Shown here piece by piece: positions 9,901 through 16,734 of a stretch of 64,000 nucleotides of DNA. The notes beneath the pieces are model-generated. The model saw only the letters and a program-made list of their open reading frames with translations. It ran no database searches and was not told the DNA's origin. The stretch covers positions 291,437 to 355,436 of the forward strand of contig LSRX01000168.1 of assembly GCA_001939145.1 (NCBI GenBank), written 5' to 3'. The position numbers were made by a program, and so were the translations under genes. This DNA is from Symbiodinium microadriaticum. Its lineage: Eukaryota > Sar > Dinophyceae > Suessiales > Symbiodiniaceae. Position 1 is the stretch's first letter. Each line of letters opens with the position of its first letter.

Positions 9901-10606
9901 GCAAGTCGTAGTAGGGCAGTGAACGTGGCAGCACAGTTGCGTAGTAAGGACCGTTGACCCGAGTGAGGTCGATTGCAATTGCTGCATAGCCATCGTGTAC
10001 AGACCCAATGAAACTAGGGAACCTTATCAAGGACAGGCAGCCCGCGATCCTTTGCGGATGCAAAGGTACAGCTCGGTCCATCACACCGTCAGGAACCCCG
10101 GGAGCACAATCCAACACCGTATCAACGATGGAGCGAAGGGATGCCTCGAGGGGAGCACGAACAAGCATGCTGACGGTCTTGTAGTGTGGGGTATACAGGT
10201 AAACCCCAAGACAAGGGCACGCTGAAGAAGGAAGTGCTGGTGTCCCCGATGCCTGAACAAAAAGTGTGCCTTCGGCACGGCGATCGCGATCCGCATCTTG
10301 CCAAGGGATCCGCGGGTGGTGCTGCACGACTTGTGTAGTGAGGGCCTCGGGAGCCAGGGGCTGGGGACAACGGCTCGCAGGGGGCGGATCCTCAGGTGTT
10401 TCCGCTCTGGCCATCGCATAAGCAGCGGGCACATGTGTGAAAGAGTATAGCCCAGTGCCGAAGTGCATGATCGGAAGCGATTGTGGCAAGCTGAAAAACG
10501 TCAGGAGTGCACAGCAGCAAGACGAAACGCAGCGGGCGCAAAAACCCCGGGACTGCAAAGGGCGCTTACCAACCTTATTCCGACCCCTGGAATTACGTGG
10601 CGGCAT
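3662..10606 (-). CDS. Giant LINE ORF2: tandem unknown modules, RNase H, APE endonuclease
   Basis: About 2,314 residues if translation starts at the ATG at 10606 (MPPRNSRGRNKVGKR). The same frame stays open upstream to 12937, but that part overlaps ORF1. In order it holds a Cys-rich hydrophobic stretch (about 23-42), unknown module 1 (134-460), module 2 (630-960), module 3 (1143-1465), linkers rich in Ser, Pro and Asp between them, three hydrophobic segments (about 1542-1610), an RNase H fold (1836-1985), and an APE-type endonuclease (2077-2300). The frame stops at 3662, just after the endonuclease SDYV motif, and RT follows in another frame. The nicking endonuclease and RT are the expected LINE machinery. 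The large N-terminal half has no counterpart I recognise. The linkers contain acidic and Arg/Ser patches. Whether the start is 10606 or an upstream -1 frameshift out of ORF1 is open. Confidence 0.85.
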   Translation of the reverse strand: MPPRNSRGRNKVGKRPLQSRGFCARCVSSCCCALLTFFSLPQSLPIMHFGTGLYSFTHVPAAYAMARAETPEDPPPASRCPQPLAPEALTTQVVQHHPRIPWQDADRDRRAEGTLFVQASGTPALPSSACPCLGVYLYTPHYKTVSMLVRAPLEASLRSIVDTVLDCAPGVPDGVMDRAVPLHPQRIAGCLSLIRFPSFIGSVHDGYAAIAIDLTRVNGPYYATVLPRSLPYYDLLEYVDPAAADEDPPLCVYIGCGQQPWPPHERVTLRDGDVVTVVRHGISPPCSMLPEDLASPHTWGPADRFFQLDVRERSCVMYANKRYCVAAYEHTGFTLLEHAVSSLRLDLSRIAACTFHTADLDVQGNHCEWTLAVVDVPVLADTAASRARQDFFVLCDIRPLGLKPIFVHTHVPKIHVPSLLSNVGIELPSSRQLGISGGTLRRDYVSFEESCVLLFFVMEAEPFSRGSSSSDDDTPLESVVPSAPSPSPDAASFAGLRHTDAPTNEFFDPTLPSGHSWNASTVYTACSGSAAADVDMFSPPAATVPVSDKRPAPASSTLTLGLALPSPGVAPEPSAANEGLGLSDASSYTGGSMPVPIGSASDTPSAVATETHLPVESSAAQPHEPTTLRAFVYVPDVVPEVHTVSAFLPCSVDTALAAVAAARVAADVIRYPQLIPVCPQPFPDRILAVSAPSWLTNRPVVLLDCQRINQVIFAKALHPRLSRESLLLAIGQRHDSAWDIYVHGLLRPLSPGQVISLCHGMLLTFVPGGCGAPATSDLAIRLMSSEGWEPEADVPGLGAYPGQYFWVLTDAWPVLFEVGAWRRALFDQDLARHLQVQTDTLFTKPSHPRVIDGFFEGHLTSGLIVATPRVCRLPCPPARVRDNRLVIFIDARPVMCGFLWLLMDQVNVPVSVVTHRFIDDCPAGYGVSVSGAEVDSFGDEQFLTLEDGLLLTVDYVEYLPAQSPGGSSSPPPDQDDEPGQGDDHTSDAALPTPASPDAPASRNRSRSPRGVPPANVSTLACLPTVSLPWRVAALRRVVMWSTSLLHDVLAENRWFLTPVLRSALPFWLEPFSASLGARFIQVPSWLFQTGLPLAPATSSRLLALTNAESSPSSSSATSSADLLDDVDSDADTAASDEESEPTLVDVVFVLLAPDYATEEVVLQLLLPQSVSDAFDVLDTCRGLSNKQLFPTLCMIWPQPDARWAVALMLPEWIQAEIVCCFDLARVDGRVFAVRVPRVADSYRLLLLAGLALSAEVDIFVPLHPGPLAAGEEIVLTMGDCVSFAPAGSTPEPSVSLREMLGTHLPWMQGPAFPLPVETRYCLVSDQRYCDFVLLPDRSFTYRADIASRLGLQLRDLLLTPAANRVQDAAFAGRSCRTVIAVGHKESAREPSAAIVCLLDCRPLLQGWYRCTALDGWLDLALLRDSLSHSVPEGWALEFAGCQTHWHWRWVEPGDMVRVTLVPMTSNDPSRSDAAGHPQACHHASVASDADPNAPKPHQPAPSSAGIVPFAALFPHGRTLCRNSPCEDDASSCTLRVQHGPGVWLSLACILTCLIFGFQAYLGRSDFLLSCAMGIGCLGFECPRGHVSPNARRILLGALALSFCCMLPCCEATSTHCSSIDAQPSRLSSMLPPRSGGGFVGWPRRVATPCRARALPLHPLHASAPPPPTPLVSASQVAMDDDLVDISQPVTLLELAVQDPCCPAFFLAATLVETLFDHFAPCPAGSTDGTGHTVPAASFQLPQRTTISLDSLLSMQGVFSDVSDEIPPQPTSGSVPEFFDLDARFCALPGGRDLLFDFLRSFPFCMLRQPADGLPRPERFQAWVAQGCVGRSPAPSDILVVTTDGSYDPRSGIAGWAVVVSLALTSDLLLPGQFVGSFAGSLQSLREAIGPSFGPNNAYLAEVAALFWGALLVARLPGAHHCVFRADNIGALHGVGGDMHMQPHPLCRAAASVHTAVRILGRSLSYQHVAGHCNDPANELADASAGRAARRPETSPPFPVDLPALFGQDGLALQWLPHLCYSHKAPGALPTLHSGVMSWSRDVAAPTMKPEDTLRPFLRVSDGCGPPRVSSKPETVTFRLASFNALSLLDTSVSSHAAGLHGATGRVKLLCETLVAHDISLAGFQECRTFRSTMTCMGYRRFASGRDDNACYGVELWVAEKGIFNAQAVTVLHTEPTLLLASLPFRGSRLCVLVAHGPHRVHSEAYRQAWWERVACLCSAHARDAHWIVLADGNCRVGSHPSSSIGSYQPDVEDSAGGLFRLLLADLECWLPATFATSAIGDGGTLYQKRNGEFVRSDYVAVPCLAGALSCVRGR
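3690..4378 (-). other. APE-type (EEP fold) endonuclease domain of LINE ORF2
   Basis: Residues about 2077-2300 of ORF2. Motifs follow the exonuclease/endonuclease/phosphatase fold: Asn in LASFNALS (2083), Glu in AGFQECR (2125), VLVAHGPH, Asp and Asn in IVLADGNCR (2231, 2233), and a closing SDYVAVP (2297) in the place of the usual S-D-H/Y motif. In LINEs this domain nicks the target DNA to prime reverse transcription. The frame stops 14 codons later. Confidence 0.9.
4650..5101 (-). other. RNase H domain inside LINE ORF2
   Basis: Residues about 1836-1985 of ORF2. The catalytic acidic set is visible: Asp in VVTTDGSYDP (1843), Glu in YLAEVAALFWGA (1901), Asp in FRADNIGAL (1926), and the late His and Asp in VAGHCNDPANELAD (1971, 1981). 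The spacing fits type-I RNase H, which removes the RNA strand from RNA:DNA hybrids. It lies N-terminal to the endonuclease, not after RT as in most LINEs that carry it. Confidence 0.9.
6211..7180 (-). other. Unknown module 3 of LINE ORF2
   Basis: Residues about 1143-1465 of ORF2. Landmarks are VVFVLLAPDYATEEVVLQLL, VCCFDLARVDGRVFAVRVP, AAGEEIVLTMGDCVSFAPAG, then IVCLLDCRPLLQGWYRC and VEPGDMVRVTLVPM. The recurring D-x-x-R-V/I and D-x-R-P motifs place it with modules 1 and 2. It is preceded by an acidic Ser/Asp stretch. Confidence 0.6.
7726..8719 (-). other. Unknown module 2 of LINE ORF2
   Basis: Residues about 630-960 of ORF2. Landmarks parallel module 1: AFVYVPDVVPEVHTVSAFLP, VLLDCQRINQVIFAKALHP, LSPGQVISLCHGMLLTFVPG, then LVIFIDARPVMCGFLWL and LTLEDGLLLTVDYV. 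It is separated from module 1 by a Ser/Pro/Ala-rich linker and from module 3 by an acidic and Arg/Ser-rich linker. Confidence 0.6.
9226..10207 (-). other. Unknown module 1 of LINE ORF2
   Basis: Residues about 134-460 of ORF2. The first half has VYLYTPHYKTVSMLVRAP, then IAIDLTRVNGPYYATVLP, and ends with LRDGDVVTVVRHG. The second half has FFVLCDIRPLGLKPIF and ends in hydrophobic strand-like sequence (CVLLFFVM). The same landmarks recur in modules 2 and 3. No catalytic signature was recognised. The strand-like pattern suggests a mostly beta fold, which is inference. Confidence 0.6.
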
Positions 10607-11628
10607 CCAAAGCAGAACTGGGTGTGGCGATGCACAGTGGCCTATGGGCAAACACACACCGGGAAAGAAAACCCCAGGTGAAGGAGGGCAACGGAACCCA
10701 AGCCAAGAGCGCTGTCTGTGACAGGCAGCACATAGAAGCCTGATCAGAACAAGCAGCAGGCACAAGGACAGGCTGCGACAAAGAGGCAGCAGGAGGATGG
10801 CAAAGTGCACAAGCACATGCTGCAGGAGGCCCGAAGAAGGGGCACCAGTGCAATGTCCAAGAGGAAGAGGAGGATGTCCCCGAGCCACCGATACATCTCT
10901 TAGGCCCCTCTCCTCTTGGAATTGCGATGGAAAAAGAACCGCCTCGTGGCAATATCTGAAGCAGTAGGATTGGAACTGCAGGAAAGAAGCCGCTGAGAAC
11001 ACGCCAGCAGAGAGAGAGCATCTCCTGACAGAGAACAGCCTGGCAGGGGCAAAGCTTGCTGTGGCAGGGGGCCCTGAGCCACCGATCCCCCTTTTTGGCG
11101 CACACAACCAGAAAAAGGAGCCCCAGCGTGGAAGAGTATGGCAATGCAAGAGATTGCAAGACAGAAGGGGCTGACGAACGGCTACATTGGGCAGCGGAGT
11201 AGCAGCAGTTTCACACAAAAGGAGAAATGCCGCCACTCGCGAGGAGGGAGGTCCTGGTACCATACAAACCTCCAAAGCCCAAGGAGATTGCATGGTAGCG
11301 GACTCCGGGCACATCGAACATAAGGCCAGCAAGGACGCAGAGGACAGTGCTGCACCAAAGGACCCGGTAAATATCAAAGTTGGCCAAGGGACAAGGAAGG
11401 GCGGAGGATCCTGCCTGCAAACCTGGCGCACAGAAACTAAGCGACACCTTTGTACAAAATCGTGAGACCACAGGACTCCAGGATATGCCGTGACCCAGCC
11501 GTCGTGTGTGTCGCATCCACCGAAGGGGTACATGGCAAGATGAGTCCCCTGACTCAAAAAGCCTGGCCCCACCAGCAGGCAGCACACATGACAGAGAGGC
11601 CAGGGAGCTCCCGAATCCTGTCTGAGGC
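10607..11628 (-). other. LINE spacer between ORF1 and ORF2
   Basis: About 1 kb on the element's sense strand, rich in C and T. The ORF2 frame remains open through it, and its translation is Cys-, Leu- and Pro-rich without a recognisable domain (for example SLSLCLLLVLIRLLCAAC). It could be an untranslated spacer, or coding if ORF2 is reached by a frameshift from ORF1. No ribosome-entry or promoter signal could be recognised. Confidence 0.5.
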
Positions 11629-12816
11629 TCAGGTAGCTCCTTCTGGAAGGTCTCCCGTCGGGGACGAAAGATCGTTGTCGTCGTCCACAAAGGTGCCAAG
11701 GTTCCCAGGGTGCATAGTGTGCACAGGCTGAACCGGCACACCGAAAGGCCTCATAGCTGCACCAGGGTGGGCCGGGTGTTCCTGAGGAGGCCCCTCTGCG
11801 GCCGGCCGAGGAGGACCAGGGTGGGCAGCAGATGTGTTCTGAGCTGCCAAAGCAGCAGCCCGATGCATCTCCAGCTTCTGTTCCAGAGTGGGCTCGAAGA
11901 CATCCTCCCCGACACGAGGCCTCTGATACGGGCTGCTGCGGTGCTGACTCAGCTCTCTGCGCGCTCTGTCTCCAGGGGTAGCAGCCAGAGAAGGGGCCGG
12001 TGTAGGAGCCGGCGAGCCCATGTATGGGTCCCTCATTGCCTGAGGTGCAAGCGAGGCCGCCACCGATGCTGCCGAGCCAGGGGCCGGTGCAGTCAATCCC
12101 GGTGGTGGCGGGCCTGTGGGAAAGTAAGCCGTAGCTGCCGCCGCGGGAGGCAAATGCACAGGAGCAGGAGGCGGAGCCTCCACTTGCATGGCAACTGGAT
12201 CGGCCCCACTGTTCGTGTGAGGAGCACTGGTAAAACTCGATGCTGGCCCACCAGCCCGAGCAGCCAGGGCACGTTGCAAAAGGGCCTCGGCTTCCATGTC
12301 CGGCCCGTCCGCACGCCAGCCTGCAAGCGTGGCATTCCAAAGCTGCTCTCCAGCATTGACCGGGGCCGGCTCTTGAAAGTTGCTGTGCACCGCTACAAGG
12401 TCCGCGCGGGCTTGTTCTTGCGCCTCCAAGGCCTTGGCAAGCTCTACATTGAGCCGCTCGATCTCCTGCTGGCATCGCTGCTGTTCCTTGAGGAAGGCAC
12501 GCTTCATCTTGGCCTCGTACGCCTTCCACTGGGCTTTGCGTTCTTCGATCGTACGGCCGACTGAGACCACCTTCTGCTCGGCCTTGCGGGTGAGGTTCAG
12601 GCGCTGTTGGAGTAGGTTGGAGAAGGTAAGCGGGGCCGGCCGTTCGTCCTTGTCCTGCCAGTGCGCCCCAAGTCGATCCTGATCGTAGGCAGGAAATTGG
12701 CTTTCCTCCTTGGGCGAGCGCCAGGACCAGGCACCACGCCAATATTTCGCATCTCTTGTGTCCCGTCCGCCTCCTCCGGACTTGTCCGGTTTCTGCCATT
12801 GTCCACGTCCGCCCAT
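11629..12816 (-). CDS. LINE ORF1: coiled-coil, proline-rich protein
   Basis: I place the start at the ATG at 12816 (MGGRGQWQKPDKSGGGG). The frame is open further up to 12972, but that extension runs through a CTT-rich stretch giving a poly-Leu tract, so it is probably 5' leader. The product is about 395 residues: a Gly/Arg/Trp-rich start that could bind RNA, a long charged helix likely to form a coiled coil (LNLTRKAEQKVVSVG through EQARADLVAV), an Ala/Pro-rich middle, and an acidic tail (FVDDDNDLSS). This fits the role of LINE ORF1 proteins, which bind element RNA and form trimers or larger assemblies, but no RRM or zinc knuckle is seen. It lies upstream of ORF2 in a frame one base different. 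The family cannot be named from sequence alone. Confidence 0.7.
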   Translation of the reverse strand: MGGRGQWQKPDKSGGGGRDTRDAKYWRGAWSWRSPKEESQFPAYDQDRLGAHWQDKDERPAPLTFSNLLQQRLNLTRKAEQKVVSVGRTIEERKAQWKAYEAKMKRAFLKEQQRCQQEIERLNVELAKALEAQEQARADLVAVHSNFQEPAPVNAGEQLWNATLAGWRADGPDMEAEALLQRALAARAGGPASSFTSAPHTNSGADPVAMQVEAPPPAPVHLPPAAAATAYFPTGPPPPGLTAPAPGSAASVAASLAPQAMRDPYMGSPAPTPAPSLAATPGDRARRELSQHRSSPYQRPRVGEDVFEPTLEQKLEMHRAAALAAQNTSAAHPGPPRPAAEGPPQEHPAHPGAAMRPFGVPVQPVHTMHPGNLGTFVDDDNDLSSPTGDLPEGAT

Positions 12817-13030
12817 AGAATGGTGAGAAAGAAGAAGAAGAAGTAAGTCCTTTCTGGGCAGGGGCACACCCAAATGTTTGGCAGCTCGAAGTCTGCGCCT
12901 TGCTTTGCTCCTGGCACCGCGAAGATGACGATGCCAATTGGGCGAGCGCGGGTGGACAACAATTGTGTCCAAAAGGGACGTGCCAAATCAGGCACTGGGG
13001 CTACAGCGATCCGCTTGCGGTGTTCTGAGC
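12817..13030 (-). other. Probable LINE 5' leader
   Basis: A GC-rich stretch just upstream of ORF1 with a CTT-rich run near 12826-12843 (sense TTCTTCTTCTTC). Upstream of about 13030 the sequence changes to an AT-rich dispersed element. No promoter motif can be supported. Confidence 0.45.
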
Positions 13031-13290
13031 CCTATATAGGGGCCTTGTTAATTAGAATAGGGCTTTGGGGTACATTATGCTATAATGAGAGTAAGAACCC
13101 CCCCTCCGCCCCCCCCCCCAAAAAAAAAAAAACGGGTGATGATGTAAATCTTGCATTGCCCATCATAAGGAATGTACCATCATTCCCAGAGTCTCGAGTC
13201 CTAAAATGAATGCTAAGGATTTCTATCAGCAACAGTACTATGGGTAATTCTTTAACAGGCCCCGATATTACGATGGGGCTGAGAGTCCGA
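13030..13290. repeat. Two short dispersed elements (families D and E)
   Basis: Bases 13030-13110 (GGGGCCTTGTTAATTAGAAT…) match similar stretches at 14345-14430 and 23135-23240. After a poly-C/poly-A run, 13123-13243 (GCATTGCCCATCATAAGGAA) resembles 28688-28868, 41510-41580 and 45311-45400. They look like non-coding MITE-like elements; ends are not defined. Confidence 0.5.
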
Positions 13291-13554
13291 GGTGACATGG
13301 GAGCTGCGGGCTTAGCGAGGAGTGTGTCGGCTTCAGGGAGGTCTAGAGTTGAGGGTTTAGGGGTTTAGGGGTTTAGGGTTTGGGTTTAGGAGTTTAGGGT
13401 TTAGGGTGTAGGGGTTTAGTGGTTTGGGGTTCAGGGTTAAAAAGTCTGGGGATTAGGGCTTAGTGTTTCGCTGATCAATCGAGGTGAGACTAGAGAAGTT
13501 TTGACCGATTCACGGCACTTCATCCCTAAACCCTAAGCCCCAAACCCCAAACCT

Positions 13555-13655
13555 TCACGCACAGCAGTGAGTCCTTGGCTGGCGCCACATCGTCTGCGTC
13601 GCTGTCGTACTCGGGAGGCTCCTTCAAGTGGCAAGTTTACCCAGAAAGCCCAGTA
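13555..13655 (+). other. Exon-like GC-rich island
   Basis: A GC-rich island between telomere-type repeats. After a possible acceptor (CACGCACAG) the plus strand reads SSESLAGATSSASLSYSGGS, with coding-like composition. No function is recognised, and transcription is unproven. Confidence 0.3.
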
Positions 13656-13658
13656 CCC

Positions 13659-13985
13659 CTAAATTAAAGGAATCTACCTTAAACTATAGTGGCCTTAATA
13701 TTGTAACGTCAGGTGTGGTCCTAAACTAAAGGAGTCTACCTTAAACTATAGTGGCCTTAATATTCTGACGTATGGTGTGTTCCCTGAAATAAAGGAATCT
13801 ACCTTAAACTATAGTGGCCTTAATATTCTGACGTCAGGTGTGGTCCTAAACTAAAGGAGTCTACCTTAAACTATAGTGGCCTTAATATTCTGACGTATGG
13901 TGTGTTCCCTGAAATAAAGGAATCTACCTTAAACTATAGTGGCCTTAATATTCTGACGTATGGTGTGTTCCCTGACTTAAGGGGT
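13659..13985. repeat. Minisatellite of 62/63-base units, five copies
   Basis: The core CTACCTTAAACTATAGTGG starts at 13674, 13736, 13799, 13861 and 13924, giving alternating steps of 62, 63, 62 and 63 bases. Two subtypes alternate (one with ACGTCAGGTGTGGTCC, one with ACGTATGGTGTGTTCC), so the higher-order unit is a dimer of about 125 bases. Confidence 0.95.
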
Positions 13986-14029
13986 ATGTTGGGCTAGGCT
14001 ATCTGGGTAATGCTCAACGCAGGGCAATC

Positions 14030-15600
14030 GCCTTCCGGGTTTCGGCCTTAGGGCTTACAAAAGCCTACTTAGGGCTTAGGGCTTAGGGGTTTTTAGGGCT
14101 TTTAGGGTGTTTAGGGTTTTGAGGGTTTTAGGGCTTTTAGGGTTTAGGGCTTTAAGGCTTTTAGGGTTTAGGGTTACAGCCTATAACTTGCCTATAACCT
14201 TCCAAAAGGCGAAGGCCCTGATGCAATGGGCAGATGCGACTTTTCCAGGCACGACCTTGCTTGGCCCAGGTAACAACCCTAAACAGCAATCCATGAAAGG
14301 GGGATCTGTGCTTTGTGAAGAATGAACCCAAGAATGTGAATAAGACAGGGGTCTTAATAACTAGAATAGGGTCGTTGGGACATGTGACACTATCGTTAAG
14401 TAGGGACCCGTAGGGTATTAGTACTACTAACTACTCAAGCGTCGACAGTCTCCTGCAATTTAGACTTCGCCCTAGGGCTCTAAGGACTCATATGTAAAGG
14501 CTTTTGGGCCCAAAGACCATACTGTATAAGGCTTTTGGGCTATTTTGAGACCTAGGGTAAGCCCTAATCCTCTAAATTCTGAAAACCCTAAACCCTAATC
14601 CTCTAACTCCTACACGCGCTGAAGTCCCCATCCCCTGAACGAAAGCATCCAAAACATCCCTAAACCTCACATCGTAGCCCCTACCTGGAGCCGGTAAGAA
14701 CATGCCTTTGTAGGGCTCCTTATCATGACATCCTTATATAAATCCGAAAAAGGTTGTTCTTTGGGGTCTAGGTCAACCCTTAACGGCCCTAAGCCCCAAA
14801 GCCCTAAAGCCTTAAGGCCCTAAACCTTAAACTGAAACCCTTAAGCCCTAAAGCCCCCAGAGCGCTATTTAAAGCCCCATACCCTAGAACCCCAGACCTG
14901 GAGACCACTAGTCCAAAGACACAAAAAAAGAAGTGCTCAGCAAAACCTTATGCAACGGCTTAGGGATTATAGGGTTTAGTGCATCAGGTTGGGGCTTTGG
15001 GGGTTTATAGGCTTTAGTGCGTGAGGTTTGGGCTTTAGGGCTTAGGGCACCAAAAAACACAATCCAAACCAGGCAACAAACCCGCCAAAAACAAAAACAA
15101 TTCGAACTGCAACGCCCGCTTCAGCACACGTGGAAAGCCAGTTGAACTCGATGAAGTAACCATACCAAAACCCTAAACCCTAAACTCTAAAACCCTAAAA
15201 CCCTAAACCCTAAATCCAAACCTGAAATCCTAAACCCCAAACCCTAAACCCTAAAGCGCCCTTCGAAAGCCCGGCACGGGCTCCTGCGGGGCTCCATCGA
15301 CTCCCGGCTTCGCGCCCAGTCGCCCCCGGGCCCAGGCCTTTAGCGTTGCTTTATTCATTGCGACCCTAAGTGACTTCACTAAGGGTTTAGGGTTTAGGGC
15401 TGTAGGGCTATAGGGTTTGAGGGTTTAGGGCTTTAGGGTTCTAGGGTTTAGGGTTTTAGGGCTTAGTGTTTTAGGGTTTAGGGTTTTAGGGTTTAGGGTT
15501 TACCTGTATCTCGCTTTACCTACAGTTTAGCAGCCATTACCCCTCAATTTCAACGGGAAGAAAAAGGAAGGGCTCTATTTTGGAGTACCAACCATAAGGG
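14030..15600. repeat. TTTAGGG/CCCTAAA degenerate arrays
   Basis: Arrays at about 14060-14175 and 15380-15510 run as TTTAGGG, and those at about 14560-14620, 14780-14890 and 15165-15260 as CCCTAAA. A family-D-like element is at 14345-14430. Apart from the island at 15258-15337, no gene is seen. Confidence 0.8.
15258..15337 (-). other. Exon-like island, minus strand
   Basis: A GC-rich 80-base block reads AWARGRLGAKPGVDGAPQEP and on to FRRA on the minus strand. An AG precedes it and a GCTTTAGGG sequence follows, which could be a GC donor. No family is recognised. Confidence 0.3.
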
Positions 15601-16130
15601 CTCAGGGTTTGGGGATTATAAGTTTAGAGTGCCATAAGGGTTCAGGGTTTAGGGTATAAGGGCAAATCGGATATGCTTTGGCCTTGTCCCTATTTAAGTA
15701 CTTTGGGGCCAGAGCCTTAACACTAAACCGTGTGCACAATTTCGGTATATGGACCCCTGGGGCCCTCGGGATCTGTATTGCTTCGAGGTTTCCCAGGTTT
15801 GTCACACATGTTTCGGCTTCTTCTTGCAAACCGTCCAGTCGGGATCACCGGGACAAGGCTTTTAAACCTGAGACGTGTTTTGAGAGGCAGGGTGCAAGAG
15901 CCAGTTGAGGGGAGGGTCTTGCTCAAGGTTGTTTTATGGGCTTTCCACGGGCTTTTCGGGGATTTGGCTTTGAACAGCTGTATACAGTGCTGTCAGCCTT
16001 CATTCGCCAGAAAAAGTTGAGCTGGCAGGGCTTGCTTCAAGCTAGCAGAGCTCCGAAAAAAAACACCTAAACATAAACCCGAAACCCTGAACCCTAAAGC
16101 CTGAACCCTAAACCTTGACAAAGCCCTGAC
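15600..16130. other. Intergenic stretch without a clear gene
   Basis: Telomere-type words at both ends. The middle has small open frames on both strands with no recognisable domain and no splice context I can defend. Confidence 0.4.
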
Positions 16131-16149
16131 TCCTAAACCCGAGACCTCG

Positions 16150-16602
16150 GAACAGTCCGTGTTGGTTCCTCTGCGCCTACGAATTCATGCTGTACTGGGA
16201 AGTCGTGCCTACCAGAGTGCCACCAGTCTTCGCTGCACATGTCCTTCGGCCTTTGGTCCGCTTTTGTCGACATCCTGCTTCTGGACGCCCTCCTGGACAC
16301 ACACGCGTTGCCATAGGAGTTCTGGCGTCTCCCGCGGCGTTTAGCGTCTGCCGGAAAGACGGTCCACGCCAAGCTTGCTGTTGCCGGCGTAGCGGCGGCT
16401 CGCTGCAATCTTGGCCGTGTGCGCTCTGCTGGTCGCGCCTTGTACTCGGCCCATGGATTCTGCAGGGATAGCCATGCGACTTCATGTGTCTGTCCAGACA
16501 CTGAAGGCGCAGGAAGTCTTTAACCCATGCACGTATAGCTTCGAGCGTCATGTCTTCCTTGATATCTGTCCAGGCTTCGCACTCTCTAAACCCTATAAAC
16601 AC
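16150..16602 (-). other. Coding-like island, minus strand
   Basis: A unique, GC-rich block flanked on both sides by telomere-type repeats. On the minus strand a frame is open from 16602 to 16177; its first part (ECEAWTDIKEDMTLEAIRAW, then VKDFLRLQCLDRHMKSHG) looks like real protein, the rest less so. It could be an exon of a gene with very large repeat-filled introns, or a gene remnant. No domain is recognised. Confidence 0.35.
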
Positions 16603-16639
16603 TAAATCCTATAAACCCTATAAGCCCTAAACCCTAAAC

Positions 16640-16732
16640 CCGACTCTGTAAGGGTACTTCGACTTGAAGAGTGTCACCTGCGACTCGAAGATCCATTCGG
16701 GCTGGTACAGCTTCTTCAGGAAGACCACGGTT
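16640..16732 (-). other. Exon-like island, minus strand
   Basis: Reads TVVFLKKLYQPEWIFESQVT, then LFKSKYPYRVG, on the minus strand, with strongly protein-like composition. Telomere-type repeats flank it on both sides. No acceptor is obvious. Function unknown. Confidence 0.4.
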
Positions 16733-16734
16733 TG

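Larger units (their letters stand above)
690..13030 (-). mobile_element. 12-kb LINE-like (non-LTR) retrotransposon, frame-broken
   Basis: Read on the minus strand, the order is ORF1 (coiled coil), a roughly 1-kb spacer, giant ORF2 (three repeated unknown modules, hydrophobic stretches, RNase H, APE-type endonuclease), reverse transcriptase with YADD, then a zinc-finger tail. This is the domain set of an APE-type non-LTR retrotransposon, but it is much longer than the usual 4-7 kb, and the RNase H sits before the endonuclease. The endonuclease, RT and zinc-finger parts lie in frames that alternate by one base, so this copy is probably dead or has base errors. No long terminal repeats, poly-A tail or clear target duplication could be seen. 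The 3' end runs into telomere-type repeats near 690. The 5' end is near 13030, where a short dispersed element begins. The clade could not be assigned by eye. Confidence 0.9.

Noticed and set aside
11710..12564. Plus-strand open frame of 284 codons
   Set aside because: It is antisense to ORF1, Arg/Cys-rich, and a mirror of the ORF1 codons.
10607..12937. First 777 residues of the frame open from 12937 to 3662 taken as part of ORF2
   Set aside because: They overlap ORF1 in another frame or cross a Cys/Leu-rich spacer without domains; the ATG at 10606 is the simpler start. Kept only as a frameshift question in the findings.
690..13030. LTR retrotransposon or virus-derived polyprotein
   Set aside because: No long terminal repeats, protease or integrase; an APE-type endonuclease plus RT is the LINE arrangement.
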